From Spirochaetia bacterium (GTDB lineage Bacteria; Spirochaetota; Spirochaetia; DTKZ01): DNA of 13,408 nucleotides. Position 1 is the stretch's first letter, and each line of letters begins with the position of its first letter. Under the pieces are notes generated by a model. The model ran no database searches, was not told the DNA's origin, and was given only the letters and a program-made list of their open reading frames with translations. The position numbers and the translations under genes were made by a program. This document shows positions 6,356 to 13,260 of this stretch, piece by piece. The stretch covers positions 1 through 13,408 of the forward strand of contig JAISXE010000271.1 in NCBI GenBank assembly GCA_031270615.1. The letters are read 5' to 3'.

Positions 6356-6754
6356 ATGAGTTGTTCTGATCCCATTGCGGATATGCTTACAAAAATACGT
6401 AACGCGAGTCTTGCTCGCTTTGAGAAGGTCGATATCGCTACATCCCGGCTTAAGCTGGAGATTGTAAAGATACTCAAGAACGAGGGATATGTGAAGAATT
6501 TCAAAAAAATCAGCCTGGATAATTTCAACTATATCCGCGTTTTTCTGAAATATGACGAAGGGCAAAATCCCATCATTCACGGGCTGCGGAAAATTTCCAA
6601 ACCGGGCCGCCGGGTTTATTCCGGCTACAAGGGCATGCCCCGCATATTCAACGGCTACGGCACGCTGATTATTTCCACGTCGGTGGGGATTACGACGGGG
6701 AAGAAGGCCTTTGAGAAAAAGGTCGGCGGCGAACTTATTTGTTCGGTTTGGTGA
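6356..6754 (+). CDS. rpsH: 30S ribosomal protein S8 (uS8)
   Basis: The product is 132 residues, the usual length. SDPIADMLTKIRNA (4-17) is the S8 N-terminal motif, with two residues (Ser-Cys) before it. The C-terminal rRNA-binding signature ISTSVGITTGKKA spans 106-118, and the protein ends VGGELICSVW. S8 binds helix 21 of 16S rRNA. In E. coli it also represses the spc operon by binding mRNA near rplE; I could not identify a convincing mimic here. GGGAG at 6345-6349 lies 6 bases before the ATG. The first half looks more AT-rich than its neighbours, probably because of the Lys/Asn/Ile-rich composition. Confidence 0.98.
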   Translation: MSCSDPIADMLTKIRNASLARFEKVDIATSRLKLEIVKILKNEGYVKNFKKISLDNFNYIRVFLKYDEGQNPIIHGLRKISKPGRRVYSGYKGMPRIFNGYGTLIISTSVGITTGKKAFEKKVGGELICSVW

Positions 6755-6765
6755 AGGGGTGTGAT

Positions 6766-7305
6766 ATGTCGCGTATAGGAAGAATGCCGGTCGAGATTCC
6801 GCCAGGGGTGAAGGTGCAGATGGCTTCGCAGGTGCTGTCCGTTGAGGGTCCCGGGGGCAAGCTGTCGCAAGCCATTCATCCCGATGTGGAGATCAAAATC
6901 GAAAACAATGTGGGTGTCGTGACCCGGAAAAACGAGTTGAAAAAAACGAAGGCCATGCACGGGCTGTACCGGAAACTGTTTGACAATATGGTCGTGGGGG
7001 TCACCAAGGGGTTCCGCAAGTCCCTCATCATCAACGGCGTCGGCTACAGGGCCGAGATACAGGGAAAGAGCCTTGTCTTGAGTCTTGGGTTTTCCAACCC
7101 GGTCGAGTATCCGGTTCCCGAGGGACTCAAGATAGAGTGTGAATCCCAGAACAAGATAACCGTGAGCGGCATCAGCAAGGAAAGGGTGGGACAGGTCGCC
7201 GCGGAGATCCGCTCAATCAGGCCGCCGGAGCCCTATAAGGGCAAAGGCATAAAATATGAAACCGAAACCATCCGCCGGAAAGTCGGCAAGACCGGAGTCA
7301 AGTAA
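6766..7305 (+). CDS. rplF: 50S ribosomal protein L6 (uL6)
   Basis: The ATG at 6766 gives 179 residues, the standard length; AAGGGG at 6754-6759 is six bases upstream. An upstream in-frame ATG lies inside rpsH and would add nine unrelated residues. SRIGRMPVEIPPGV (2-15) is the family N-terminus. L6 has two similar alpha/beta domains; the second is marked by INGVGYRAEIQG (89-100) and the C-terminal signature RPPEPYKGKGIKY (152-164). It binds 23S rRNA near the sarcin-ricin loop, where translation factors dock. Confidence 0.98.
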   Translation: MSRIGRMPVEIPPGVKVQMASQVLSVEGPGGKLSQAIHPDVEIKIENNVGVVTRKNELKKTKAMHGLYRKLFDNMVVGVTKGFRKSLIINGVGYRAEIQGKSLVLSLGFSNPVEYPVPEGLKIECESQNKITVSGISKERVGQVAAEIRSIRPPEPYKGKGIKYETETIRRKVGKTGVK

Positions 7306-7317
7306 GCAGGTGTATGT

Positions 7318-7677
7318 ATGGACAGAATTGAACTGAAAAAAGCGCAGCGATCCCGCAGAAGGTTTCGGGTGCGCAAAAAAATCTACGGAACGCCGGAAAG
7401 GCCGCGGATGACCGTTTTTCGCAGCAACAGGCATGTCTATATCCAGGTGATTGACGACACGGCGGGAAAGACCCTGGTGTCGGCTTCCAATCTGGAAAAA
7501 GAGCTGGCTTCCGTAAAGAATACCGTGGGCGAGGCGGGGAAAATCGGAGAGGTCGTTGCGCAAAGGATGAAACAGGCCAATATCACGAAGGTCGTTTTTG
7601 ACCGGAACGGGTATCTGTATCATGGGGTTATCAAGGCCGTTGCCGATGGCGCCCGCAGGGCGGGGATTGAATTTTAG
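7318..7677 (+). CDS. rplR: 50S ribosomal protein L18 (uL18)
   Basis: The protein has 119 residues, typical of bacterial L18. A basic N-terminal region (RSRRRFRVRKKIYGT) leads into the conserved PRMTVFRSNRHVYIQVIDD segment. The C-terminus has VVFDRNGYLYHGVIKAVADG and ends GARRAGIEF, matching the family's VFDRGGY.YHGR...AD.AREAGL.F pattern. L18 carries 5S rRNA into the 50S central protuberance with L5. The ATG at 7318 follows an AGCAGG at 7305-7310; another ATG four bases upstream is out of frame. Confidence 0.97.
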   Translation: MDRIELKKAQRSRRRFRVRKKIYGTPERPRMTVFRSNRHVYIQVIDDTAGKTLVSASNLEKELASVKNTVGEAGKIGEVVAQRMKQANITKVVFDRNGYLYHGVIKAVADGARRAGIEF

Positions 7678-7687
7678 GGGGATCGCG

Positions 7688-8191
7688 GTGGAACACGAAA
7701 GAACAGAAAAAAGCAAGGAATTCGCGGAAAAGCTTATCAGCCTGAATCGGGTCGCCAAAGTCGTGAAGGGTGGCCGCCGTTTTTCCTTTTCCGCCCTTGT
7801 TGTCGTTGGCGACAGGAACGGCAGGGTTGGCTATGGCTTCGGCAAGGCCAACGATGTTTCGGAGGCCATTCGCAAGGGCATCGACAAGGCGAAGAGGAGT
7901 TTCGTGACCGTGCCCCGGAAAAAGGATACGCTCCCCCATCCCTATGTCGGGCGTTTCAAGAGCGCGAAGGTTATCTTGAAGCCGGCCGCTCCGGGAACCG
8001 GCGTTATCGCGGGGGGGGCCGTGCGCGCCATCATGGAAGTAGGGGGCGTAAGCGATATTCTGTCAAAATCCATGGGATCCCGGAATCCCATCAATACCGT
8101 GAAGGCTGTTTTTAACGGGCTTGAGAATATGCTTGACGCGAAAACTATGGCCAAAAACCGGGGGAAATCCCTGGTGGACTTGTGGGGTTGA
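7688..8191 (+). CDS. rpsE: 30S ribosomal protein S5 (uS5)
   Basis: The start is a GTG at 7688, six bases after the G-run at 7677-7681, giving 167 residues, the usual size. The frame is open upstream but that part overlaps rplR and is not S5-like. The N-terminal S5 domain has NRVAKVVKGGRRFSFSALVV (20-39); this loop in other bacteria carries spectinomycin-resistance changes. The C-terminal part has GTGVIAGGAVRAIMEVGGV (103-121) and GSRNPINTVKA (130-140). S5 helps control decoding accuracy, contacts S4 and S8, and lies at the mRNA entry channel. Its TGA is one base before the rpmD ATG, suggesting coupled translation. Confidence 0.97.
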   Translation: MEHERTEKSKEFAEKLISLNRVAKVVKGGRRFSFSALVVVGDRNGRVGYGFGKANDVSEAIRKGIDKAKRSFVTVPRKKDTLPHPYVGRFKSAKVILKPAAPGTGVIAGGAVRAIMEVGGVSDILSKSMGSRNPINTVKAVFNGLENMLDAKTMAKNRGKSLVDLWG

Positions 8192-8192
8192 C

Positions 8193-8375
8193 ATGGCAAA
8201 GATTGAGATTCGCTTGGTTCGAAGCGTGATCGGCGGGAAACCGGCCCAGAGGCGGACCGTGCGGGCCCTGGGGCTGGGGAAAATAAATTCCACGGTTGTC
8301 CAGAATGATAATCCCGCCATCAGGGGGATGGTGCGAGTGGTTTCGCATTTGGTGGAAGTCAAGGAGATTAACTGA
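8193..8375 (+). CDS. rpmD: 50S ribosomal protein L30 (uL30)
   Basis: The ATG at 8193 gives 60 residues, the normal length of bacterial L30. IEIRLVRSVIGGKPAQRRTV matches the conserved opening (L.RS.IG....QR.TV), and LGLGKINSTV.Q.DNPAIRGMV follows the family pattern LGL.K....V...D.P..RGM. L30 is a small beta-alpha-beta protein bound to 23S rRNA; some lineages lack it. The start lies one base after the rpsE stop and there is only a weak G-rich stretch before it, so reinitiation is likely. A TTGACA at this junction has no matching -10 element and is not called a promoter. Confidence 0.96.
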   Translation: MAKIEIRLVRSVIGGKPAQRRTVRALGLGKINSTVVQNDNPAIRGMVRVVSHLVEVKEIN

Positions 8376-8377
8376 TT

Positions 8378-8851
8378 ATGGAAAACCCCGGAAGTTTTGA
8401 CATAAGACCGCCGAAAGGCGCGAAAAAGAAACGGAAAATCGTCGGTCGCGGGACCGGCAGTCGGCTGCAGAAGACCGCCGGCCGCGGAAACAAGGGGCAA
8501 AACTCCCGCGCGGGTGGCGGCGTGCGTCCCGGTTTTGAGGGCGGTCAGATGCCCCTGTACCGGCGCATTGCCCGGAGGGGGTTTTCCAATTATCCCTTCA
8601 AGGTAGTGAATGTGGTGGTGAACCTTTCCATGATCGAAAACAAGTATTCGGAAGGGGAAACCGTAAGCCTCGAAACCCTGAGGGAGAAAAGGCTTATCAA
8701 GAAGCGGGATGTCCAGGTAAAGATACTGAGCCAGGGCGATTTGACCAAAAAACTTACATTCAGGATTCTAAAGCTTTCGGCGGCGACAAAGGAAAAAATT
8801 GAGAAGGCCGGCGGGTCTGTCGTGCCGGTGGAAGCAGAAGCAAAGGAATAG
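8378..8851 (+). CDS. rplO: 50S ribosomal protein L15 (uL15)
   Basis: The 157-residue product is within the usual 140-160. It begins with the basic, Gly-rich N-terminal extension that threads into 23S rRNA, then PGFEGGQMPLYRRIARRGF (51-69), which is diagnostic. The common GRG.GSG.GKT.GRGHKGQ stretch reads GRGTGSRLQKTAGRGNKGQ (23-41), so a Gly pair and the His are replaced. The C-terminal half has the LREKRLIKKRDVQVKILSQG region (94-113). L15 is a late 50S assembly protein. AAGGAG at 8361-8366 lies 11 bases before the ATG, a rather long spacing. Confidence 0.96.
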   Translation: MENPGSFDIRPPKGAKKKRKIVGRGTGSRLQKTAGRGNKGQNSRAGGGVRPGFEGGQMPLYRRIARRGFSNYPFKVVNVVVNLSMIENKYSEGETVSLETLREKRLIKKRDVQVKILSQGDLTKKLTFRILKLSAATKEKIEKAGGSVVPVEAEAKE

Positions 8852-8861
8852 GTGCGACTTC

Positions 8862-10196
8862 ATGGCTAGTAATGTTTTAATCGACATTTTCCGCATAAAA
8901 GATTTACGCAACAGAATTTTCTTTACCCTGGCTATGCTGGTCGTTTTCCGTTTTGGCGCGACGCTGCCGATTCCGGGCATTAATGTGAATGTTCTGAAGC
9001 TATACTTCCTCACGCAGGAATCGAGCGGCTTGATTTCGGTGACCGATTATCTCGATTTTTTTGCCGGCGGGGCCTTTAAAAACTTTTCCATTTTTATGCT
9101 GGGCATCATGCCCTACATTTCCATGTCCATCATCATGCAGCTTTTGCTTCTGGTTTTCCCATCGCTGAAAAAGCTCTCGGAGGAGGAAGGCGGTCGCAAA
9201 AAAATACACCGCTATACGCGCTACGGGACCGTCATCGTCTGCCTTGTCCAGTCCTATGCCGTCACCATTTACGCGGACAGCATAGCGCGCACGACGCCGG
9301 ACATCCTGACGATGGGCAAGGTGCCGTACACGCTGCTCGCGATGCTTACCGTGACGGCGGGAACCTTGTTCCTTATGTGGATAGGCGAACAGATTACCCA
9401 ACGGGGCGTGGGGAACGGCATTTCCCTGATTATTTACGCCGGCATTGTCGCGCGTCTTCCCGATGCGACGTATTCCCTGATAAAGCGCATACAGTCCCGC
9501 GAATTGAATCCCGTTTTTGTTCTTGTTGTCTTTCTTATGTTTGTCGTTGTCATCGCCCTTGTCGTCCTGGAACAGCAGGGGCAGAGGAAGATCGCCGTCA
9601 ATTACGCCAAGCGGGTCGTGGGCAGGAAGATGTACGGGGCGCAGAACACCTACATCCCTTTCAAGATCAATCCGTCGGGAGTCATTCCGGTTATATTCGC
9701 TTCTTCCGTTCTGACTTTTCCCTTGCAGATAGCGGGGAACCTGGGCGCCCAGGTCAGGTGGCTGCAGGACTTTGCCTACTGGCTGCGCCCTTCGGGGGGG
9801 CCGTATCTGGTTATCTACACGCTGCTGATTATTTTCTTCGCGTACTTCTATACCCAGGTGTCGCTGAATCCGATTGAGATTTCCAAAAACATCCGGGAGA
9901 ATGGCGGCTCGATTCCGGGCATCAGGTCGGAGAAGATGGAAGAATACTTTACTAAAGTCCTGAATCGCATTATACTGCCAGGGTCGATCTTTCTGGCCTT
10001 CATCGCGGTAATTCCGACATTCATCCAGGGTTTTTTCAATTTTCCGTCGGATCTCGCGTATTTGATGGGCGGTACGTCCCTTTTGATTATGGTCGGCGTT
10101 AATCTGGATACCATGGCGCAGATTGAGGGGCACCTCAAAATGCACCACCACGAGGGTCTGGTGAAGCGCGGAAAGATTCGTTCGAGAAATTTATAG
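8862..10196 (+). CDS. secY: Protein translocase subunit SecY
   Basis: The ATG at 8862 gives 444 residues, typical of SecY. This is the pore of the SecYEG channel in the inner membrane, which passes exported proteins from SecA and inserts membrane proteins from ribosomes. About ten hydrophobic segments are visible; the first is near 19-37, ending in the conserved LPIPGIN. The plug region is near 60-75 (DYLDFFAGGAFKNFSIFMLG). Other family marks are GIMPYISMSIIMQLL (81-95), GEQITQRGVGNGISLII (175-191) and the cytoplasmic loop GQRKIAVNYAKRVVGRKMYG (240-259), which contacts SecA and ribosomes. It follows rplO by 10 bases. The genes adk, map and infA, which follow secY in many bacteria, are absent. 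Confidence 0.98.
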   Translation: MASNVLIDIFRIKDLRNRIFFTLAMLVVFRFGATLPIPGINVNVLKLYFLTQESSGLISVTDYLDFFAGGAFKNFSIFMLGIMPYISMSIIMQLLLLVFPSLKKLSEEEGGRKKIHRYTRYGTVIVCLVQSYAVTIYADSIARTTPDILTMGKVPYTLLAMLTVTAGTLFLMWIGEQITQRGVGNGISLIIYAGIVARLPDATYSLIKRIQSRELNPVFVLVVFLMFVVVIALVVLEQQGQRKIAVNYAKRVVGRKMYGAQNTYIPFKINPSGVIPVIFASSVLTFPLQIAGNLGAQVRWLQDFAYWLRPSGGPYLVIYTLLIIFFAYFYTQVSLNPIEISKNIRENGGSIPGIRSEKMEEYFTKVLNRIILPGSIFLAFIAVIPTFIQGFFNFPSDLAYLMGGTSLLIMVGVNLDTMAQIEGHLKMHHHEGLVKRGKIRSRNL

Positions 10197-10207
10197 GCGA
10201 GGTAAAT

Positions 10208-10321
10208 ATGAAAGTTAGGGTAAGTGTTCGGCCGATTTGCGACAAATGCAAAATCATCAAGCGGCGAGGCGTTTTGCGGATTATATGCGTTAATCCGAAG
10301 CACAAACAGAGGCAGAAGTAG
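10208..10321 (+). CDS. rpmJ: 50S ribosomal protein L36 (bL36), zinc-binding form
   Basis: The ATG at 10208 opens a 37-residue frame ending in TAG at 10319-10321. It starts MKVRVSVRPICDKCKIIKRR and ends NPKHKQRQK, the standard bacterial L36. The zinc ligands Cys11, Cys14, Cys27 and His32 are all present (C-type, as opposed to the zinc-free paralogue). L36 binds 23S rRNA at a multi-helix junction and stabilises the late 50S structure. It sits between secY and rpsM; GCGAGG at 10197-10202 is a plausible ribosome-binding site. Confidence 0.97.
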   Translation: MKVRVSVRPICDKCKIIKRRGVLRIICVNPKHKQRQK

Positions 10322-10325
10322 GAGG
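10320..10325 (+). promoter_or_regulatory. Strong ribosome-binding site for rpsM
   Basis: AGGAGG begins within the rpmJ stop codon and is five bases before the rpsM ATG at 10331. It is one of the best matches to the 16S 3' end in the window. With only 9 bases between genes there is no room for a separate leader structure outside rpmJ. Confidence 0.8.
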
Positions 10326-10330
10326 ATTTC

Positions 10331-10702
10331 ATGGCTCGTATTGCTGGCGTTGACCTTCCAAACAAACACGTGGACATCGCGCTGACGTATATTTTCGGGA
10401 TTGGCCGGTCAACGGCGAGGAAGATTTGTGAAACCACAAAGATCGATCCCCATAAAAGGGCGAATGATCTTTCGGGCGACGAGATAGGTGAGCTGCGAAA
10501 TGCCATCGAAAGTGATTATAAGGTGGAAGGCCGTCTGCGGACGGAGATTTCCCTCAATATAAAACGCCTGATGGACATTGGCTGTTACCGGGGCCTTCGT
10601 CACAGAAAGGGTTTGCCTGTCCGCGGCCAGAGGACGCGGACAAACGCCAGAACCCGGAAAGGCAAGAAAAAGACGGTTGCCGGAAAGAAAAAGGCAGTAT
10701 AA
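10331..10702 (+). CDS. rpsM: 30S ribosomal protein S13 (uS13)
   Basis: The product has 123 residues, normal for S13. MARIAGVDLPNKHVDIALTY is the family start, then GIGRSTARKIC, the helix-two-turn-helix segment. The C-terminal signature CYRGLRHRKGLPVRGQRT and the basic RTNARTRKGKKK tail, which reaches the P-site tRNA, are present. S13 lies in the 30S head, pairs with S19 and bridges to L5. It opens the alpha section. In E. coli S4 represses this operon by binding a pseudoknot over the rpsM start; nothing here could be confirmed as such. Confidence 0.98.
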   Translation: MARIAGVDLPNKHVDIALTYIFGIGRSTARKICETTKIDPHKRANDLSGDEIGELRNAIESDYKVEGRLRTEISLNIKRLMDIGCYRGLRHRKGLPVRGQRTRTNARTRKGKKKTVAGKKKAV

Positions 10703-10720
10703 GGGAAGCGGGGGATAAAG

Positions 10721-11101
10721 GTGGCAAAAGTAAAGAAGAAGAAAGAAAAAAAGACGGTTTATGAAGGGAATGTCTATATTCAGGCGACTTTTAACAATAC
10801 TATCGTTACGATAACGGACATTAACGGGAATGCCGTGTCCTGGGCCTCGGCCGGGGGGCTTAACTTCCGCGGCGCGAAAAAGTCCACGCCCTTCGCGGCG
10901 CAGACTACGGCGGAGACCGCGGCGCAGAAGGCAATGGATTACGGCCTTCGCGAGGTTCATGTTTTTGTGAAAGGACCGGGAGTGGGGCGGGAATCCGCCG
11001 TGCGGTCTTTGGGTGCCCTGGGTTTGAAGGTGAAGTCCATCCGGGATGTTACCCCGATTCCCCATAACGGGTGCAGGCCCCGCAAGACACGAAGAGTGTA
11101 A
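10721..11101 (+). CDS. rpsK: 30S ribosomal protein S11 (uS11)
   Basis: The product is 126 residues from a GTG; a purine-rich GGGGGATAAAG run lies just upstream. The basic N-terminus (VKKKKEKK) precedes the S11 core: FNNTIVTITD (24-33), SAGGLNFRGAKKSTPFAAQ (43-61) and KGPGVGRESAVRSL (84-97). The C-terminus is DVTPIPHNGCRPRKTRRV (109-126). Its Asn-Gly pair is the conserved site of isoaspartate formation known in E. coli S11. The common RPPKRRRV ending reads RPRKTRRV. S11 forms the platform of the 30S subunit with S18 and S21, near the mRNA exit. Confidence 0.97.
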   Translation: MAKVKKKKEKKTVYEGNVYIQATFNNTIVTITDINGNAVSWASAGGLNFRGAKKSTPFAAQTTAETAAQKAMDYGLREVHVFVKGPGVGRESAVRSLGALGLKVKSIRDVTPIPHNGCRPRKTRRV

Positions 11102-11117
11102 GGGAGAGGCGAAAAGA

Positions 11118-11771
11118 ATGGCTAGATATACGGGGCCCCAGTGCCGTTTGTGCAGGGCCGAAGGCAGTAAGCTTTTTCTGAAAGGCGAGAGGTGTTCCAG
11201 CGACCACTGCTCGGTTACCAGAATCCAAAAAAACAAAAAAAGGGCCATGGCGCCCGGAAAGAACGTCCGCAGCCGCCAGACCAAGAGGACGGACTATGGC
11301 GTCCAGCTTCGCGAAAAGCAGAAGATGCGGCGGATCTACTGCATGCTGGAAAAGCAGTTCAAGCTTACGTTCCAGAAGGCCGCGAAGATGCCGGGGCGCA
11401 CGGGCGATTCGCTTATCGCGCTTCTGGAGAAGAGGCTTGACAATGTTGTGTACCGCATGAGGTTTGCCTCTTCCCGCAAGCAGGCGAGGCAGTTGGTATC
11501 GCACGGGCATGTTTTTGTGGGCGGGAAGCGGGTTACCATTCCCTCATACCAGTTGAGGGTTGATGATAAGGTGGAACTGGGGGAAAAGGCGAAGAAGCTC
11601 CTTTTGGTGAAAGAAAGCATGAAAGAGTACACCCGCTCAGGTGTCGCGCCCTGGCTGGAAGTCAATCCCGACACGCTTGTCGGGTACCTTCGGGCTGTTC
11701 CCCGGCGCAATGATGTTACCGATCTTGCGGATATCCGGGAACAGCTTGTCGTCGAGTTATATTCTAAGTAA
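11118..11771 (+). CDS. rpsD: 30S ribosomal protein S4 (uS4), Cys4 form
   Basis: The ATG at 11118, preceded by AGGGAGAGG (11101-11109), gives 217 residues, slightly above the usual 200-210. The frame is open upstream but overlaps rpsK. Cys9, Cys12, Cys26 and Cys31 have the spacing of the Thermus S4 zinc site. DYGVQLREKQKMRRIY (59-74) and LLEKRLDNVVYRMRFA (102-117) are S4 signatures. The S4 RNA-binding domain covers about 104-165. S4 starts 30S assembly by binding the 5' domain of 16S rRNA, and in E. coli it represses the alpha operon. An A7-C-A7 tract (11227-11241) lies inside the gene. The rpsK-rpsD-rpoA order is the classical bacterial one. Confidence 0.98.
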   Translation: MARYTGPQCRLCRAEGSKLFLKGERCSSDHCSVTRIQKNKKRAMAPGKNVRSRQTKRTDYGVQLREKQKMRRIYCMLEKQFKLTFQKAAKMPGRTGDSLIALLEKRLDNVVYRMRFASSRKQARQLVSHGHVFVGGKRVTIPSYQLRVDDKVELGEKAKKLLLVKESMKEYTRSGVAPWLEVNPDTLVGYLRAVPRRNDVTDLADIREQLVVELYSK

Positions 11772-11780
11772 GGAGCGCAC

Positions 11781-12839
11781 ATGGCACGCAAAAACCTTCT
11801 CAAGGGATTTAAGCGGCCCAAGGGGATTACCTTTGAGCACAGTGAAGTTACCCCCGACTATGGGAAATTCGTTGCTTATCCTTTTGAGCGCGGCTTCGGC
11901 ACGACAATAGGGAATACGCTGAGGCGGATTTTGCTCTCGTCCATTCAGGGCTATGCCGTTACTGCGGTGCGTATAACGTCGTACAACAAGGATGGGACCG
12001 CCCATCTGCTTTCCAGCGAGTACGAATCCATCCCCGGGGTTGTGGAAGACACGCCTGACATTATCAATAACCTCAAGCTGGTTCAGCTCCGGCTGGAAGA
12101 CGAGCAGGATCAGAAGACCATTCTGCTTGAGGTAAAAGGGAATTTGGGGGTGAAGGGGGGCGACCTCCAGACCGACGATTCGATAACCGTTTTCAACAGG
12201 GACCTTCACATCGCCACAACGATGGACGATGCGAATTTCGAGATGGAGATTCAGATTGATCTTAACAGGGGATATATTCCCGCGGAAATGAATGACAAAT
12301 ACATCGAAATCATCGGCACCATCCCCATTGACGCGGTGTTTTCCCCTGTGAGGAAGGTGCGCTACGCCGTGGAAGATACGCGCGTGGGGCAGAGGTCCGA
12401 TTACGACAAGCTTACGATGGAGATTTGGACCGATGGTTCCATAAGCCCGGAAAACGCCCTGGCGGAGGCCGCGAAGATAGCCAAGGACCACTTTACGATT
12501 TTTATCAATTTTGATGAGGACGTGCTGGAAACAATCGGGGAGATTGACGAGGAGGAGGAAAGCGTCAGGAAGCTGCTGGAGACGCCGGTTGAAGAGCTGG
12601 AGCTGTCCGTCCGTTCGAGCAATTGCCTGAAAAACGCCAACATCAGAACCATCGGCGCCCTGACCATGCGGACCGAGGACGATATCGCGAAGACCCGCAA
12701 TTTCGGCAAGAAATCCCTTTTGGAGATCAAGGATAAGCTGAAAGAGTGGAACCTGACTCTTGGGATGACCGACTACAGCGCCTTGAAGAAGGCCATCAAG
12801 AACGTAAAAAAGAAAAAGGAAGATACCGATGAAGCATAG
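11781..12839 (+). CDS. rpoA: DNA-directed RNA polymerase subunit alpha
   Basis: The product is 352 residues, longer than the 329 of E. coli. AAGGAG (11770-11775) is five bases before the ATG. The N-terminal domain (about 1-245) dimerises and nucleates the beta and beta-prime subunits; YGKFVAYPFERGFGTTIGNT (27-46) and LRRILLSSIQGYAV (47-60) are its hallmarks. A linker rich in Asp and Glu (about 245-262, with four consecutive Glu) joins the C-terminal domain (about 268-330). That domain has LSVRSSNCLKNANIRTIGAL; Arg278 aligns with E. coli Arg265, which contacts UP-element DNA and activators. A Lys-rich tail (335-352) follows. The last 11 bases overlap rplQ in a different frame. Confidence 0.98.
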   Translation: MARKNLLKGFKRPKGITFEHSEVTPDYGKFVAYPFERGFGTTIGNTLRRILLSSIQGYAVTAVRITSYNKDGTAHLLSSEYESIPGVVEDTPDIINNLKLVQLRLEDEQDQKTILLEVKGNLGVKGGDLQTDDSITVFNRDLHIATTMDDANFEMEIQIDLNRGYIPAEMNDKYIEIIGTIPIDAVFSPVRKVRYAVEDTRVGQRSDYDKLTMEIWTDGSISPENALAEAAKIAKDHFTIFINFDEDVLETIGEIDEEEESVRKLLETPVEELELSVRSSNCLKNANIRTIGALTMRTEDDIAKTRNFGKKSLLEIKDKLKEWNLTLGMTDYSALKKAIKNVKKKKEDTDEA

Positions 12840-13260
12840 GATTGGTTTTAATGCCCTCGGACGGCGTTCCGCGCACAGGAAGGCCCTCCATCGCAATATG
12901 GTTATTTCTCTTTTCCGCTACGAAAGGATCAGGACCACCAAGGCAAAGGCGAAGGAAATCCGCAAGACGGCGGAAAAACTTGTGACCCGCGCGAAAGAGG
13001 ATTCCGTCCATAACCGAAGGATTGCGGCCAAACGCATCCACGACAAGGCCATTCTCGCGAAGCTGTTTACGGAGCTTGGCCCCAGGTACCGGAGCCGCCC
13101 GGGCGGATACACGCGGATTCTGAGGCTGGGTTTTCGGGAAGGGGATGGCAGCGAGATGGTCATTCTTGAGCTGGTGGACCGCAAGATCAGGGAAAGGCAG
13201 AAATCGAAGAAAAAAGAGAAAACCGGGGATGCCACCAAACCGGCTGAAGCGGCGAAGTAG
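12829..13260 (+). CDS. rplQ: 50S ribosomal protein L17 (bL17)
   Basis: The protein is 143 residues; the core (1 to about 122) matches L17 and the last 20 or so form a charged Lys/Ala/Glu tail. MKHRIGFNALGRRSAHRKAL (1-20), then HRNM, is the family N-terminus; the family usually has K at the fifth position (HRKGFN), here Ile. ERIRTTKAKAKEIRKTAEKL (32-51) and GGYTRILRLGFREGD (92-106) are also conserved. L17 lies near the tunnel exit. The ATG is inside the end of rpoA, with AAGGA (12816-12820) upstream, so translation is probably coupled. It is the usual last gene of the alpha operon. Confidence 0.97.
   Translation: MKHRIGFNALGRRSAHRKALHRNMVISLFRYERIRTTKAKAKEIRKTAEKLVTRAKEDSVHNRRIAAKRIHDKAILAKLFTELGPRYRSRPGGYTRILRLGFREGDGSEMVILELVDRKIRERQKSKKKEKTGDATKPAEAAK

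Noticed and set aside
8188..8193. TTGACA at the rpsE/rpmD junction as a promoter -35 element
   Set aside because: At 17 bases downstream the hexamer is CGCTTG, not a -10 element, and the site is formed by the rpsE stop and rpmD start codons.
9000..10151. 383-codon open frame on the - strand opposite secY
   Set aside because: Its sequence is the antisense of hydrophobic SecY codons, with charged low-complexity composition and no family resemblance; no ribosome-binding site was evident.
11757..12896. 379-codon open frame on the - strand opposite rpoA
   Set aside because: Shadow of rpoA codon bias; no recognisable protein motif and no independent support.
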